From Mucilaginibacter gossypii (GTDB lineage Bacteria > Bacteroidota > Bacteroidia > Sphingobacteriales > Sphingobacteriaceae), in NCBI RefSeq assembly GCF_900100945.1, contig NZ_FNCG01000028.1:1-52557 (forward strand): DNA of 52,557 bases, read 5' to 3'. The position numbers were made by a program, and so were the translations under genes. Under the pieces are notes generated by a model, which worked only from the letters and a program-made list of their open reading frames with translations, had not been told where the DNA came from and did not search any database. The first letter of the stretch is position 1. Each line of letters opens with the position of its first letter. Positions 27,642 through 35,864 of this stretch are shown in pieces.

Positions 27642-29519
27642 TTATTTAGCACTTACCCACACATTATCCTTTTTATTGCTGTCTGGATCATAGGTAGTAC
27701 CAAGTACAATCTTTTTAACCGCTTTTTTTGCAGTGAAATTAACTGTGGTTGTTTTGTTACCGGTACACCAAACAGCAATACTTTTGTGTATAAGTTCGGT
27801 AGTACCATCGGTATAACTAATGGTTAGGTTAACGGGGATGGGCTTACTGCCAACTTTAGTAATTGTGGCAGCATATTTTAACCCGGCGTTAGTCACTTTG
27901 CTGATGGCCAGATCCGTTACGCCATTATCAAAAAACCAGGCTTTCCAAAACCAGTTAAGGTTTACGCCCGAACCGGTGTTCATACAATTAAAAAAATCGT
28001 AAGGCATAGGGTGTTTGCCATGCCATTGTGTAATATAGTAATGCAGGGCTTTGGTAAACAGTTCATCGCCAAGCATATCTTTTACATATAAATAGCCCAG
28101 GCCTGGTTTGGGATAGCTGTCGGTAAAACCGGCAGGGCCTGTGAGCATTGGTGTAAGTGTCATTACCGGCACATCAACCTCGTGGCCGGCGCTTTGTTCA
28201 ACAGCGGCAACACCATATGGATCCACTATGGAAGGATCAATCTCCGGACTTACCAGCCATTCGCCGATGGTTGCCCAGCCTTCATCCATCCAACCGTATT
28301 TGGTTTCGTTAATACCCATGTAAAACGGAAACATGGTATGGAAGATCTCATGATCGGTAAGCTCAATGGCATCGGCCTTATCTTCCAGCGGATTATCATT
28401 CACCATCATCGGGTACTCCATTTGGTCTAACCCATCAAAAACGGTTTCATGCTGGTATGGATACGGCCATTTCGGAAATTTGTAGCTCATCACCTCAACC
28501 GTTTTGCGGGCGTAATCAACTACCGCATAATAGTCTTTATGCTTTTCGTTAAACACTGCATCAACACGGGTACGCCTGCCGGTTTTCGGATCAACCACCA
28601 GGCTCGATGCTTTCCATAAATAATGGTTGCTGGCAGCAAAAACAAAATCGGTAACGCTATCGGCCTCAAACTTCCAGGTGTTAGTTGGATTATTTTTGGT
28701 GATGTTGCCCGATTTGATATCATCTTCGGTAATGATATCCGTTACCTTATCACTTGCGCCGGCATTGGCGATGCGTTTAATGATCCTGCTGTCGTAAACA
28801 TCGTCGGCGTTTTTCAGATCGCCTGTTGCCCAAACTTTATAGTCGCCGGGTATGGTGATCTCCGCGCTGAAATGGCAAAAATCGTTATAAAATTCCTGTG
28901 AGCCAACGTATGGATAATCGTTCCATCCATCAATATCGTCATAAACTGCTACGCGCGGGAAGAAATAGGCAATGAAGAATGCACCGGTATCAACTTGACC
29001 AGTACGGATATGTGAGCCCTTGTTTAATGTATATGCATAGCTGATATCAAAATGTACTTTTTGCTTTGGAGCAATAGGGGGAACACGCTGCGTCATGTTT
29101 GTGCCGTTGATACGGCGGGTTTTAGCGCTGTCGGGTGTTTTATTATCTATGCTAAGGCTTTTGATCTGCACCCCATCGGTAAGGTCACCTGCCGAAACCT
29201 GCATTTGACGTGCCACGCCTTTTTTATACAAGTTGGGATAGAGCTTAAATTGCACCCTTTTTAACGTATCGGGACTGTTGTTAACATAATCAATACCAAC
29301 TGTTCCGCTCAACAAGCGGGTTTTGGGGTCGAAATTTATTTTGATCTTATAGTCGGCCGTGTTTTGCCAGTAGTTTTTGCCGGGTGCTCCGGTTGTGGTG
29401 CGTGTTCCTTTGGTGTAGGTTTTTTGCAGGTTTACAGCTATGGGTAGGCTTTGCTGCGCCAATGCTGCAGTACCGCTTAATAATAAAGCAAAAGGCAATA
29501 ATTTTTTAATACTGATCAT
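27642..29519 (-). CDS. M1-family metallopeptidase (gluzincin)
   Basis: A 625-aa protein with a signal peptide (LLPFALLLSGTAALAQ). It has an N-terminal beta-domain, the substrate motif in DQMEYPMM (in place of GxMEN), and the zinc motif HEIFH (His390, Glu391, His394) followed after 18 residues by Glu413 in DEGWATIGEW. This is a complete HExxH-x18-E set, so the enzyme should be active as a periplasmic or surface aminopeptidase. It is monocistronic, with repeats downstream. Confidence 0.9.
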   Translation of the reverse strand: MISIKKLLPFALLLSGTAALAQQSLPIAVNLQKTYTKGTRTTTGAPGKNYWQNTADYKIKINFDPKTRLLSGTVGIDYVNNSPDTLKRVQFKLYPNLYKKGVARQMQVSAGDLTDGVQIKSLSIDNKTPDSAKTRRINGTNMTQRVPPIAPKQKVHFDISYAYTLNKGSHIRTGQVDTGAFFIAYFFPRVAVYDDIDGWNDYPYVGSQEFYNDFCHFSAEITIPGDYKVWATGDLKNADDVYDSRIIKRIANAGASDKVTDIITEDDIKSGNITKNNPTNTWKFEADSVTDFVFAASNHYLWKASSLVVDPKTGRRTRVDAVFNEKHKDYYAVVDYARKTVEVMSYKFPKWPYPYQHETVFDGLDQMEYPMMVNDNPLEDKADAIELTDHEIFHTMFPFYMGINETKYGWMDEGWATIGEWLVSPEIDPSIVDPYGVAAVEQSAGHEVDVPVMTLTPMLTGPAGFTDSYPKPGLGYLYVKDMLGDELFTKALHYYITQWHGKHPMPYDFFNCMNTGSGVNLNWFWKAWFFDNGVTDLAISKVTNAGLKYAATITKVGSKPIPVNLTISYTDGTTELIHKSIAVWCTGNKTTTVNFTAKKAVKKIVLGTTYDPDSNKKDNVWVSAK

Positions 29520-29665
29520 TTATGCGGATATATATGAGTTATATTTGAGGTAAATATAATAAACCGTTACAGAACCCGGTAAGCGATAATTTTGTATCGC
29601 CGGTATGTTACAGGGCAAATCAACTCACGGTTTGAGTAATTTATCCATTTATATAAATAGTATCC

Positions 29666-29902
29666 ATGACTGCCGAAAAAATGATCATTGTAACCGGTAA
29701 GCAATACCTTGAGCTTAAACAAAGTTTAGAAAGCGGCGAGGGGCTTACCTATAATATAGGTACTGATAAACACCCCGAAATGGTTAAGATCACCAACATT
29801 TATATGGACACTGATCCTGACTTTACCCGCAACCCGCGCCAGTTTGCCCGGATGCATGAAGACCTGAACGTGCAGGTGAAACTGGAGTATGTAACGGAGT
29901 AG
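29666..29902 (+). CDS. Small hypothetical protein
   Basis: 78 aa (MTAEKMIIVTGKQYLELKQS). It is soluble, has no cysteines and no membrane segment. I do not recognise the family. Balanced composition and a plausible start, in a gap between divergent genes, suggest a real gene. It lies 189 bases before the NUDIX gene on the same strand, with a hairpin repeat in between, so co-transcription is doubtful. Confidence 0.6.
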   Translation: MTAEKMIIVTGKQYLELKQSLESGEGLTYNIGTDKHPEMVKITNIYMDTDPDFTRNPRQFARMHEDLNVQVKLEYVTE

Positions 29903-29950
29903 ATAAAAAATCGAACAAACCAGGGATGGGTTTTGTGTGTCATGAGTGAG

Positions 29951-30014
29951 CAGAAATCTTCTGCGCCCGGCTTTTACAGGTTTAGTTGTAAAGCCTGATG
30001 TAGAAGATTTCTGT
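29951..30014. repeat. Nested inverted repeat AGAAATCTTCT
   Basis: Outer arms CAGAAATCTTCT (29951-29962) and AGAAGATTTCTG (30003-30014) enclose inner arms GGCTTTTACA and TGTAAAGCC. It lies between the 78-aa gene and the NUDIX gene and could act as a terminator for the former, but it looks like another extragenic repeat. Confidence 0.55.
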
Positions 30015-30091
30015 TTCGCGCCATTACTCACAACCTGCGCTGCTCTGTCGAAATGATATTTTTTTAATAAAAAGATGTCTATTTTTAGGCC

Positions 30092-30652
30092 ATGCATCAT
30101 CCTGAAGATAATCCCTGGAAAATAACATCTCAAAAAGACATTTACGATAACCCCTGGATCAACGTTACCGAATACCAGGTGATTAACCCTGCTGGTAATC
30201 CCGGTATTTATGGCAGAGTACACTATAAAAACCTGGCCATAGGTATTTTACCTTTAGATGAAGAACTAAATACCTACCTCGTGGGCCAATACCGTTTCAC
30301 GTTAAACCTGTACAGCTGGGAAATGCCCGAAGGCGGCGGTCCTGAGGGAACAGACCCGCTTGAGTCAGCCAAACGTGAATTACTGGAGGAAACCGGTTTG
30401 AAAGCTTCACGGTGGACAGAGATCCAGCGCTTGCACCTCAGTAATTCGGTAAGCGATGAACTCAGTATATTGTACCTGGCCCGCGGTCTTGAACAGTTTG
30501 AAGCCGAGCCTGAAGAAACCGAGCAGTTGATTATCAAAAAAGTGCCTTTTGCTGAAATGTACCGCATGGTTTGTAATGGCGAAATTACTGATGCCATGAC
30601 TGTTGCCGCAGTGCTTAAAGTACAGTTGTTACTAACAGAAAACCGTTTGTAA
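30092..30652 (+). CDS. NUDIX hydrolase (ADP-ribose pyrophosphatase-like)
   Basis: A 186-aa protein. The Nudix box is GTDPLESAKRELLEETGL; the REL-x-EE-x-G core is intact, but the first glutamate of the consensus is a threonine. The preceding PEGGGPEG and the general layout fit ADP-ribose / nucleoside-diphosphate-sugar pyrophosphatases (NudF-like), which cleave X-linked nucleoside diphosphates. It is soluble and cytoplasmic. The plsC-like gene follows after 39 bases. Confidence 0.88.
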   Translation: MHHPEDNPWKITSQKDIYDNPWINVTEYQVINPAGNPGIYGRVHYKNLAIGILPLDEELNTYLVGQYRFTLNLYSWEMPEGGGPEGTDPLESAKRELLEETGLKASRWTEIQRLHLSNSVSDELSILYLARGLEQFEAEPEETEQLIIKKVPFAEMYRMVCNGEITDAMTVAAVLKVQLLLTENRL

Positions 30653-30691
30653 GTTACCGCTTTGCCGAAAAAAATATAACTTCGCCTACTG

Positions 30692-31423
30692 ATGAAAAAG
30701 TTATTAGGATATATCCTGTCGCCTATTGCCATAATTGCCTTTTTTTTAGCCCTGGTTATTTTTCAGCCCATCCAGTGGATCTGCTTTCGTTTTTTTGGCT
30801 ATGCCGCGCACAAACGTTCGGTTGATATCCTGAACTTATGCCTGTTTCGCACTTTTTATATCATTGGCGATACGGTGACTTTCATCAATAAACAAAATTT
30901 GCCGATGGGCAGGCCAATTATATTTGTAGCCAATCATCAAAGCCTGCTCGATATCCCCCCGCTTATTTATTACCTGCGTAAGTATCACGCCAAGTTTGTT
31001 TCTAAAATAGAGCTTACCAAAGGGATCCCCTCCATAAGTTATAATTTGAAACACGGCGGCGGTGCTAATATCGACAGGAAAGACTCCCGCCAGTCCATGA
31101 CCGAAATGACAAGTTTAGGTGAGCGGATGAAAGCCAATAACTGGTCGGCAGTGATCTTTCCGGAAGGCACCCGCTCCAAAGATGGCGTAGTACGGTCTTT
31201 TCAGCCGGGAGGTGTTGCCATGCTGCTGAAAAAATGCCCTGAGGCATTGCTGGTGCCTATCGCCATAAAAAATAGCTGGAAAGTTGTACAATACGGCTTT
31301 TATCCGCTTAATACTTTTATATCCATGACCTGGACGGTACTTGAACCCATTGAGCCCGGTAAAACCCCGATTGGCGACCTGGTATTGGAAGCCGAGAACA
31401 GGATCAAGGCTGCGCTGTCCTGA
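30692..31423 (+). CDS. plsC: 1-acyl-sn-glycerol-3-phosphate acyltransferase
   Basis: A 243-aa membrane-anchored enzyme that acylates lysophosphatidic acid to phosphatidic acid. An N-terminal hydrophobic helix (about 5-28), the catalytic HX4D motif NHQSLLD (His82, Asp87) and the substrate motif FPEGTRS (156-162) are all present. It should act at the inner membrane. It is probably transcribed with the NUDIX gene. A palindrome-rich region and a RAYT gene follow. Confidence 0.9.
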   Translation: MKKLLGYILSPIAIIAFFLALVIFQPIQWICFRFFGYAAHKRSVDILNLCLFRTFYIIGDTVTFINKQNLPMGRPIIFVANHQSLLDIPPLIYYLRKYHAKFVSKIELTKGIPSISYNLKHGGGANIDRKDSRQSMTEMTSLGERMKANNWSAVIFPEGTRSKDGVVRSFQPGGVAMLLKKCPEALLVPIAIKNSWKVVQYGFYPLNTFISMTWTVLEPIEPGKTPIGDLVLEAENRIKAALS

Positions 31424-31484
31424 TTTCGGAATTCGGAGTTTCGATTTCGGGTTTTTTATTTACCCTAATTGATATTGAATGCCG

Positions 31485-31506
31485 CTGTTGGTGTTGTCAC
31501 CAACAG
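31485..31506. repeat. GTTGGTG palindrome, copy 2
   Basis: CTGTTGGTG and CACCAACAG pair around TTGT. Same core as at 40988-41083. Confidence 0.75.
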
Positions 31507-31541
31507 TTTCTTTTCCCTCGCCTGGACGAAGTTTTCCGTCC

Positions 31542-31571
31542 CATCAGGGTCTCTCGCAGAGGACCCTGATG
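31542..31571. repeat. CAGGGTC palindrome, copy 4 (downstream flank of RAYT 1)
   Basis: CATCAGGGTC and GACCCTGATG arms around TCTCGCAGAG, reversed relative to copies 3 and 5. Confidence 0.85.
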
Positions 31572-31596
31572 ATCTACGCCATGCCAGCTGCTATGT

Positions 31597-32202
31597 TTAA
31601 AGTAGCCTCACCGGTCTCACATGGTTTATGTCTGTCCAAAAATCCCGATAATCTATTATGGTTAAAAATTCATGAGGCTTTGCAGAATGATAAAAGGCTG
31701 CACTGCTATGTGGGTATTTAATAAAATCATCGCATAATAACCATTTTCCGGATACCGGATTATGATGAATATAATCTATTTTTTGATAGAGAAAGGCCGT
31801 AGAGTATATGGGCTTGGCATCAAATGACTGTTCAAAAACTTTATGCTTTTGTCCTTTGTTTTTTTCTTTTTCGGTACATGCCGCCGAAAGTTGATTAAGA
31901 AGGTCGATTTTGCCTGATGCTGTTAGCTTTTTTACAAGTTCATAAGCCATAAATCTTTTGCCATTACTAATTATTTTGTTAAGCCCTACTTCTGTATCGG
32001 GCATTTTAATAATCAGATGAACATGATTAAGCATCAATACAAAAACATGAGTTTGCACCTTGTAATTCTCTGCTATAAATCGAAGCCAATCATATAGCAT
32101 TTTATACGATTGTGTGATTTCGAATAAAGGAATCCAATTATAACAGGTAAAAGTTATAAACCAGGTCTCGCCGGGATCATTGTGTAAAGTTCGGGTAGCC
32201 AT
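31597..32202 (-). CDS. REP-associated tyrosine transposase (Y1/HUH, IS200-like)
   Basis: A 201-aa protein of the transposase_17 / RAYT group. The HUH metal site is in LMLNHVHLIIKM, and the probable catalytic tyrosine lies in KIDYIHHNPVSG, the conserved C-terminal motif. The FITFTCYNW segment at the start is typical of the fold. These single-copy enzymes process single-stranded palindromes and are thought to spread REP sequences. Length and motifs are intact, so the gene appears functional. No neighbouring gene belongs to it; its partners are the flanking palindromes. Confidence 0.9.
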   Translation of the reverse strand: MATRTLHNDPGETWFITFTCYNWIPLFEITQSYKMLYDWLRFIAENYKVQTHVFVLMLNHVHLIIKMPDTEVGLNKIISNGKRFMAYELVKKLTASGKIDLLNQLSAACTEKEKNKGQKHKVFEQSFDAKPIYSTAFLYQKIDYIHHNPVSGKWLLCDDFIKYPHSSAAFYHSAKPHEFLTIIDYRDFWTDINHVRPVRLL

Positions 32203-32239
32203 AGTTAAATATATTTATGAATCTAAATATGATTGCCAA

Positions 32240-32269
32240 CCTCAGGGTCCTCTGCGAGAGACCCTGAGG
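32240..32269. repeat. CAGGGTC palindrome, copy 5 (upstream flank of RAYT 1)
   Basis: CCTCAGGGTC and GACCCTGAGG arms around CTCTGCGAGA, then GGACG. It lies 37 bases before the transposase start and may overlap its promoter. Confidence 0.85.
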
Positions 32270-32274
32270 GGACG

Positions 32275-32395
32275 AAAAATGTCTTAAGCTTTCAGCCTAA
32301 CTATACTATCAATTTACTTTTCCGCTTCCGTAAGCAGAATGCTTGCCCTGTTTTGGGACGAAGTTATGCTATCGCTAAACTCGACTAGTAAAAGC
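32275..32395. repeat. TTCGACC repeat unit, copy 2
   Basis: Diverged copy of 23836-23955: TTAAGCTTTCAGC, AAGCAGAATGCTTG and GACGAAGTTATGC line up in order. With the palindrome at 32240 it fills most of the 392-base gap before the YkuK-like gene; nothing else was seen there apart from a low-complexity AATCC stretch at 32437-32462. Confidence 0.65.
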
Positions 32396-32594
32396 GGACA
32401 CAAATGAATAGGGGAAATTCATCCTCCAAGATTCCCAAATCCAAAATCCGACATCCGAAATGCAATTAATCTGTTAATAATCAGCTAAATGTTAACAAAT
32501 AAATCACATGTTATTTACGTTAATATGAAACGTTATCGCTTATTTTTATAGACCCATAAAAGAGGTCGCCTAAAATTTACCTAAAATAATTTTT

Positions 32595-33068
32595 ATGACC
32601 TGGAGAAAATTCAGCGGCGAAGTAATCCAATCGCCCATTATGGAAGAGGTTGAAAAGGCAATTGAACGCGAAGCCCTCCTCGGTAACAAGCTTAAAGTAT
32701 GTATCGGCACCGACTCACAAGTTAAAGGATCCATAACGGATTTTGCGACGGTGATCGTGTTTCTGCGCGAAAAACGCGGCGCTTTTATGTTCATACACCA
32801 GGAACGCACTTCGCAAAAAATGAGCATTAAAGAAAGGATGCTGAGCGAAGTGCAAAAGTCTATCGACATTGCTTACAAGCTTTGTGATTTGCTCGACCTG
32901 TATGATGTGGAGCTTGAGGTACATGCCGACATTAACACCAACCCGATGTTTAAAAGTAACGCGGCCCTGCACGAGGCTATGGGTTACATCCTGAGCATGG
33001 GTTTTGTGTTTAAGGCCAAGCCCGAGGCTTTTGCAAGCTCATACTGCGCCAATAAAATAGTGCAGTAA
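32595..33068 (+). CDS. YkuK-like (DUF458) RNase H-fold protein
   Basis: A 157-aa protein. KVCIGTDSQVKGSITDFATV and the C-terminal AKPEAFASSYCANKIV match the DUF458 / YkuK family, predicted to adopt an RNase H-like fold; Asp in GTDSQ, Glu in LEVHADIN and a late Asp/Glu could form the metal site. The substrate is unknown. Cytoplasmic. Confidence 0.85.
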   Translation: MTWRKFSGEVIQSPIMEEVEKAIEREALLGNKLKVCIGTDSQVKGSITDFATVIVFLREKRGAFMFIHQERTSQKMSIKERMLSEVQKSIDIAYKLCDLLDLYDVELEVHADINTNPMFKSNAALHEAMGYILSMGFVFKAKPEAFASSYCANKIVQ

Positions 33069-33069
33069 A

Positions 33070-33102
33070 TTTGCCGAAACCCAAAGCGTGTATCTATATT
33101 TG
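33070..33102 (+). promoter_or_regulatory. Probable promoter of the sulfurtransferase gene
   Basis: TTTG (33070-33073), 21 bases, then TATATTTG (33095-33102), a full match to the Bacteroidota consensus, 25 bases before the ATG. It overlaps the end of the upstream gene's trailer only, so the gene has its own promoter. Confidence 0.6.
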
Positions 33103-33127
33103 ATATTAAAACATATCAGATATACCT

Positions 33128-33964
33128 ATGTCGCCACTTATTGAAATCAACGACCCGGCTTTAGCCGCACAGGATACTATTCTTATTGATGCCCGCGGAG
33201 GGCAGGACTCTTACCAGCGTTACCTGGCAGGCCATTTAAACCACGCCATCTACGCCGACCTTGATCAGCACCTTACCACTAAACCCGATGACCCGGCCTT
33301 TGGCGGCAGGCATCCGTTGCCTAATATACAGGAGTTTGCTGTATTGCTGGGCAACTGGGGCATCACACCTAAGAGCCACGTAGTGGTTTATGACGACAAG
33401 TCGGGAGCGTTTAGCGCATCGCGTTTGTGGTGGATGCTGCGGGCAATTGGTCATGAAAACGTACAGGTAGTAAATGGCGGCTTACAGGCTGCTAAAGATG
33501 CAAGTATAGCATTGAGCACTGAAGTTTATGCCCCGGTTGCCGTTGATCCGTACCCGGTGACACACGAATATGCAAATACTGTTGAGATAGCGGAGGCTGG
33601 AGAAGCTGCACAGGATCCCTCACGACTGGTAATTGACGTACGCGAAACACCACGCTACCTGGGCCAGACAGAACCTTTGGATTTGATAGCCGGCCATATC
33701 CCCGGTGCTTTAAATCTGCCTTATATCAACAACCTCGGTGCCGACGGTAAGTATTTACCCGCCGATGAGCTGCGTAAGGCCTACGATGCCGCAATTGGCG
33801 ATGTAGCGCACAGCGAAGTTATAGTTCACTGCGGATCGGGTGTTACAGCCTGCCATACCCTGCTGGGCATGGATTACGCGGGCATCAGCGGCCCAAAGCT
33901 TTACGTGGGCTCATGGAGCGAATGGTCAAGAAGGGATTTGCCGATAGGGAAGGAAGAAAGGTAA
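33128..33964 (+). CDS. Sulfurtransferase (two rhodanese domains)
   Basis: A 278-aa tandem-rhodanese protein. The N-terminal domain (about 1-125) is inactive in the usual way, and the C-terminal domain (about 145-275) carries the active cysteine Cys235 in CGSGVTAC, the loop typical of 3-mercaptopyruvate sulfurtransferase (SseA-like) enzymes. The linker RETPRYLGQTEP fits. No signal peptide, so it is cytoplasmic. It transfers sulfane sulfur to thiols or cyanide. Confidence 0.92.
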   Translation: MSPLIEINDPALAAQDTILIDARGGQDSYQRYLAGHLNHAIYADLDQHLTTKPDDPAFGGRHPLPNIQEFAVLLGNWGITPKSHVVVYDDKSGAFSASRLWWMLRAIGHENVQVVNGGLQAAKDASIALSTEVYAPVAVDPYPVTHEYANTVEIAEAGEAAQDPSRLVIDVRETPRYLGQTEPLDLIAGHIPGALNLPYINNLGADGKYLPADELRKAYDAAIGDVAHSEVIVHCGSGVTACHTLLGMDYAGISGPKLYVGSWSEWSRRDLPIGKEER

Positions 33965-34063
33965 ATTAAAATAAAATGCGATTGCTGTTAGGAACGACGT
34001 GATCGCACAGAAACATAGCAGCTTTAAATCAAAACTCAACTTATAACTATTTTTTATCCCATA

Positions 34064-34531
34064 GTGAGAACATACGTTTTAAAAAAAGAACAATCCATTC
34101 CGATCAGCCTTGATCAAGCCTGGGATTTTTTTTCGTCGCCATTAAATTTAGCTAAAATCACACCCAGTGATATGAGCTTCGTAGTAACATCTGATTATAC
34201 CGCTGAGACGAAAATGTACCCCGGAATGATCATTACTTATAAGATCTCGCCGTTATTAGGTATTAAAATGGACTGGATGACAGAGATCACGCATGTTGAT
34301 GAAAAAAAATATTTTGTTGATGAACAGCGTTTTGGCCCTTATGCATTATGGCATCATCAGCATCATTTTAAAGCAATAGATGGCGGTGTACACATGACTG
34401 ATCTTTTACATTATGCTATTCCTTATGGCGCAATAGGAAGATTTGCAAACACTGTTTTTGTTAAAGGGAAGGTGGAGCAGATATTTGATTATCGTACCAA
34501 GGTGATTGAGGAGATGTTTGGGAAATTATAA
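34064..34531 (+). CDS. SRPBCC-fold (START-like) protein
   Basis: A 155-aa protein starting at GTG (34064). SIPISLDQAWDFFSSPLNLAKITP at the N-terminus is the usual START/SRPBCC opening for ligand-binding proteins. Relatives are often annotated as cell-division inhibitor-like, without strong evidence. The ligand is unknown. It is a single gene followed by a repeat region. Confidence 0.8.
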   Translation: MRTYVLKKEQSIPISLDQAWDFFSSPLNLAKITPSDMSFVVTSDYTAETKMYPGMIITYKISPLLGIKMDWMTEITHVDEKKYFVDEQRFGPYALWHHQHHFKAIDGGVHMTDLLHYAIPYGAIGRFANTVFVKGKVEQIFDYRTKVIEEMFGKL

Positions 34532-34538
34532 GTAACTG

Positions 34539-34649
34539 CCGCGGGTTTAGCGCAGCGTAACCCGTGGTATAGCATGGTGTAAGCTTTCAGCTTACCACTC
34601 TCCGGCTCAAAGCCGGAATCATGGTAACCACGGGCTGAAAGCCCGCGGT
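34539..34649. repeat. Intergenic hairpin cluster CCGCGGG ... CCCGCGG
   Basis: The outer arms CCGCGGGTTTAGC and GCTGAAAGCCCGCGG pair imperfectly, and smaller hairpins (GTAAGCTTTCAGCTTAC, TCCGGCTCAAAGCCGGA) lie inside. It is similar in design to 23811-23955. It sits between the convergent SRPBCC and MFS genes and may stop transcription from both. Confidence 0.6.
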
Positions 34650-34671
34650 AGATTTATAATTTAATCCTCAA

Positions 34672-35850
34672 TTAATCACCAACCAACACAGCTTCCTCTT
34701 CAGCAAGCTCAACCTTTTGCCTGCTGAGTGTTAACGCAAAGAATGCACCGGTTGTAGCCATGATCACGCCAACAATTTCGGGCGAGGTAAATCCCAGTCC
34801 CCAGGCTATGGGTAAGCCGCCAAGGAAAGCTCCTAATGCATTACCGATATTAAAAGCAGCTTGTGTAGCAGCTGCGCCAAGCATTTCGGCGCCTTTGGCG
34901 GTATTGATCATTAGTGTTTGTATCGGTGAACCAACTGCCATTGAAAGACCACCTGTTATGAATGTCATAACGAGCGACAGGATTTGATTTTGCGAAACAA
35001 AGAAGATTACAACCAGCGATATGGCCATAGTGATCATCAGTATTAAGCAGGCTTTTACAGGGGAAGCTTTATCCGCCAGTTTACCGCCAACGAAATTCCC
35101 TACAACCATCCCAAGGCCTGCCAAAATCAAAACATAAGGCACGCTACTTGCCGAAAATTTGGAAACTTCGGTCATGAGCGGGGCTATGTAGCTTATCCAT
35201 GCAAAAAGCCCACCGGTACCAATAGCAGTAAGACCGATGATAAGCCATGCCTGTTTTTTTCTGAAAAATGAAAGCTCCGAGCGGATGTTTCCAGCATTAT
35301 TTGGAGCCAGCTGCGGCAACCAAAGTTGGATAAATGTTAACGTTAATAAGCCTATCGCTGCAATCATCCCAAAAGTATAACGCCATGAATAATGGTGACC
35401 AATATAAGTACCCAGCGGAACGGTGAGCAGATTGGCTATGGTAAGCCCGGCAAACATAATGGATATGGCCTGGGCTTGTTTTCCTTTTTCGGCAAGGCGG
35501 GTGGCCACTACCGAGCCCACACCAAAAAACGCCCCGTGGGGCAATCCGGCCAATAGCCTCGAAAACAGCAAAACGTAATGATTAGGGGCAAATGCCGAAC
35601 ATGCGTTGAATACCGTAAAAATGATCATCAATACTGTTAAAATCTTTTTAGGCGGATAACTGCTGGTAAAGGCAACCAGTAGCGGTGCTCCGATGACTAC
35701 GCCTAATGCATAGGCCGAAATAAGGTGTCCTGCAACCGGAATGCTGGTGTGAAAATCATTGGCAATATCAGGCAGCATCCCCATCATTACAAATTCGGTA
35801 GTGCCTATGCCGAGGCCGCCTAAAGTTAGCGGTAGTAAACTCTTTTTCAC
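34672..35850 (-). CDS. MFS transporter, AraJ-like (drug/sugar efflux type)
   Basis: A 392-aa protein with about twelve membrane helices. The opening LTLGGLGIGTTEFVMMGMLPDIA and LLAGLPHGAFFGVGSVVATRLA are characteristic of AraJ / DHA1-type exporters. The substrate is unknown; arabinose or drug efflux has been proposed for relatives. It starts 14 bases after the DeoR-type gene, so the pair is an operon under that regulator. Confidence 0.9.
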   Translation of the reverse strand: MKKSLLPLTLGGLGIGTTEFVMMGMLPDIANDFHTSIPVAGHLISAYALGVVIGAPLLVAFTSSYPPKKILTVLMIIFTVFNACSAFAPNHYVLLFSRLLAGLPHGAFFGVGSVVATRLAEKGKQAQAISIMFAGLTIANLLTVPLGTYIGHHYSWRYTFGMIAAIGLLTLTFIQLWLPQLAPNNAGNIRSELSFFRKKQAWLIIGLTAIGTGGLFAWISYIAPLMTEVSKFSASSVPYVLILAGLGMVVGNFVGGKLADKASPVKACLILMITMAISLVVIFFVSQNQILSLVMTFITGGLSMAVGSPIQTLMINTAKGAEMLGAAATQAAFNIGNALGAFLGGLPIAWGLGFTSPEIVGVIMATTGAFFALTLSRQKVELAEEEAVLVGD

Positions 35851-35864
35851 GTTGTTGTTTTATA

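Larger units (their letters stand above)
31542..32269. mobile_element. RAYT unit 1: transposase gene bounded by inverted CAGGGTC palindromes
   Basis: The gene at 31597-32202 is enclosed by palindromes at 31542-31571 (26 bases after its stop) and 32240-32269 (37 bases before its start). The two are in opposite orientation and share the same arms, and the same palindrome recurs elsewhere in the window without the gene. This is the expected layout of a REP-associated tyrosine transposase and its REP/BIME substrates. Confidence 0.75.

Noticed and set aside
31479..31721. 80-aa open frame overlapping the RAYT 1 stop and its palindromes
   Set aside because: It is made of palindrome sequence and the antisense of the transposase end.
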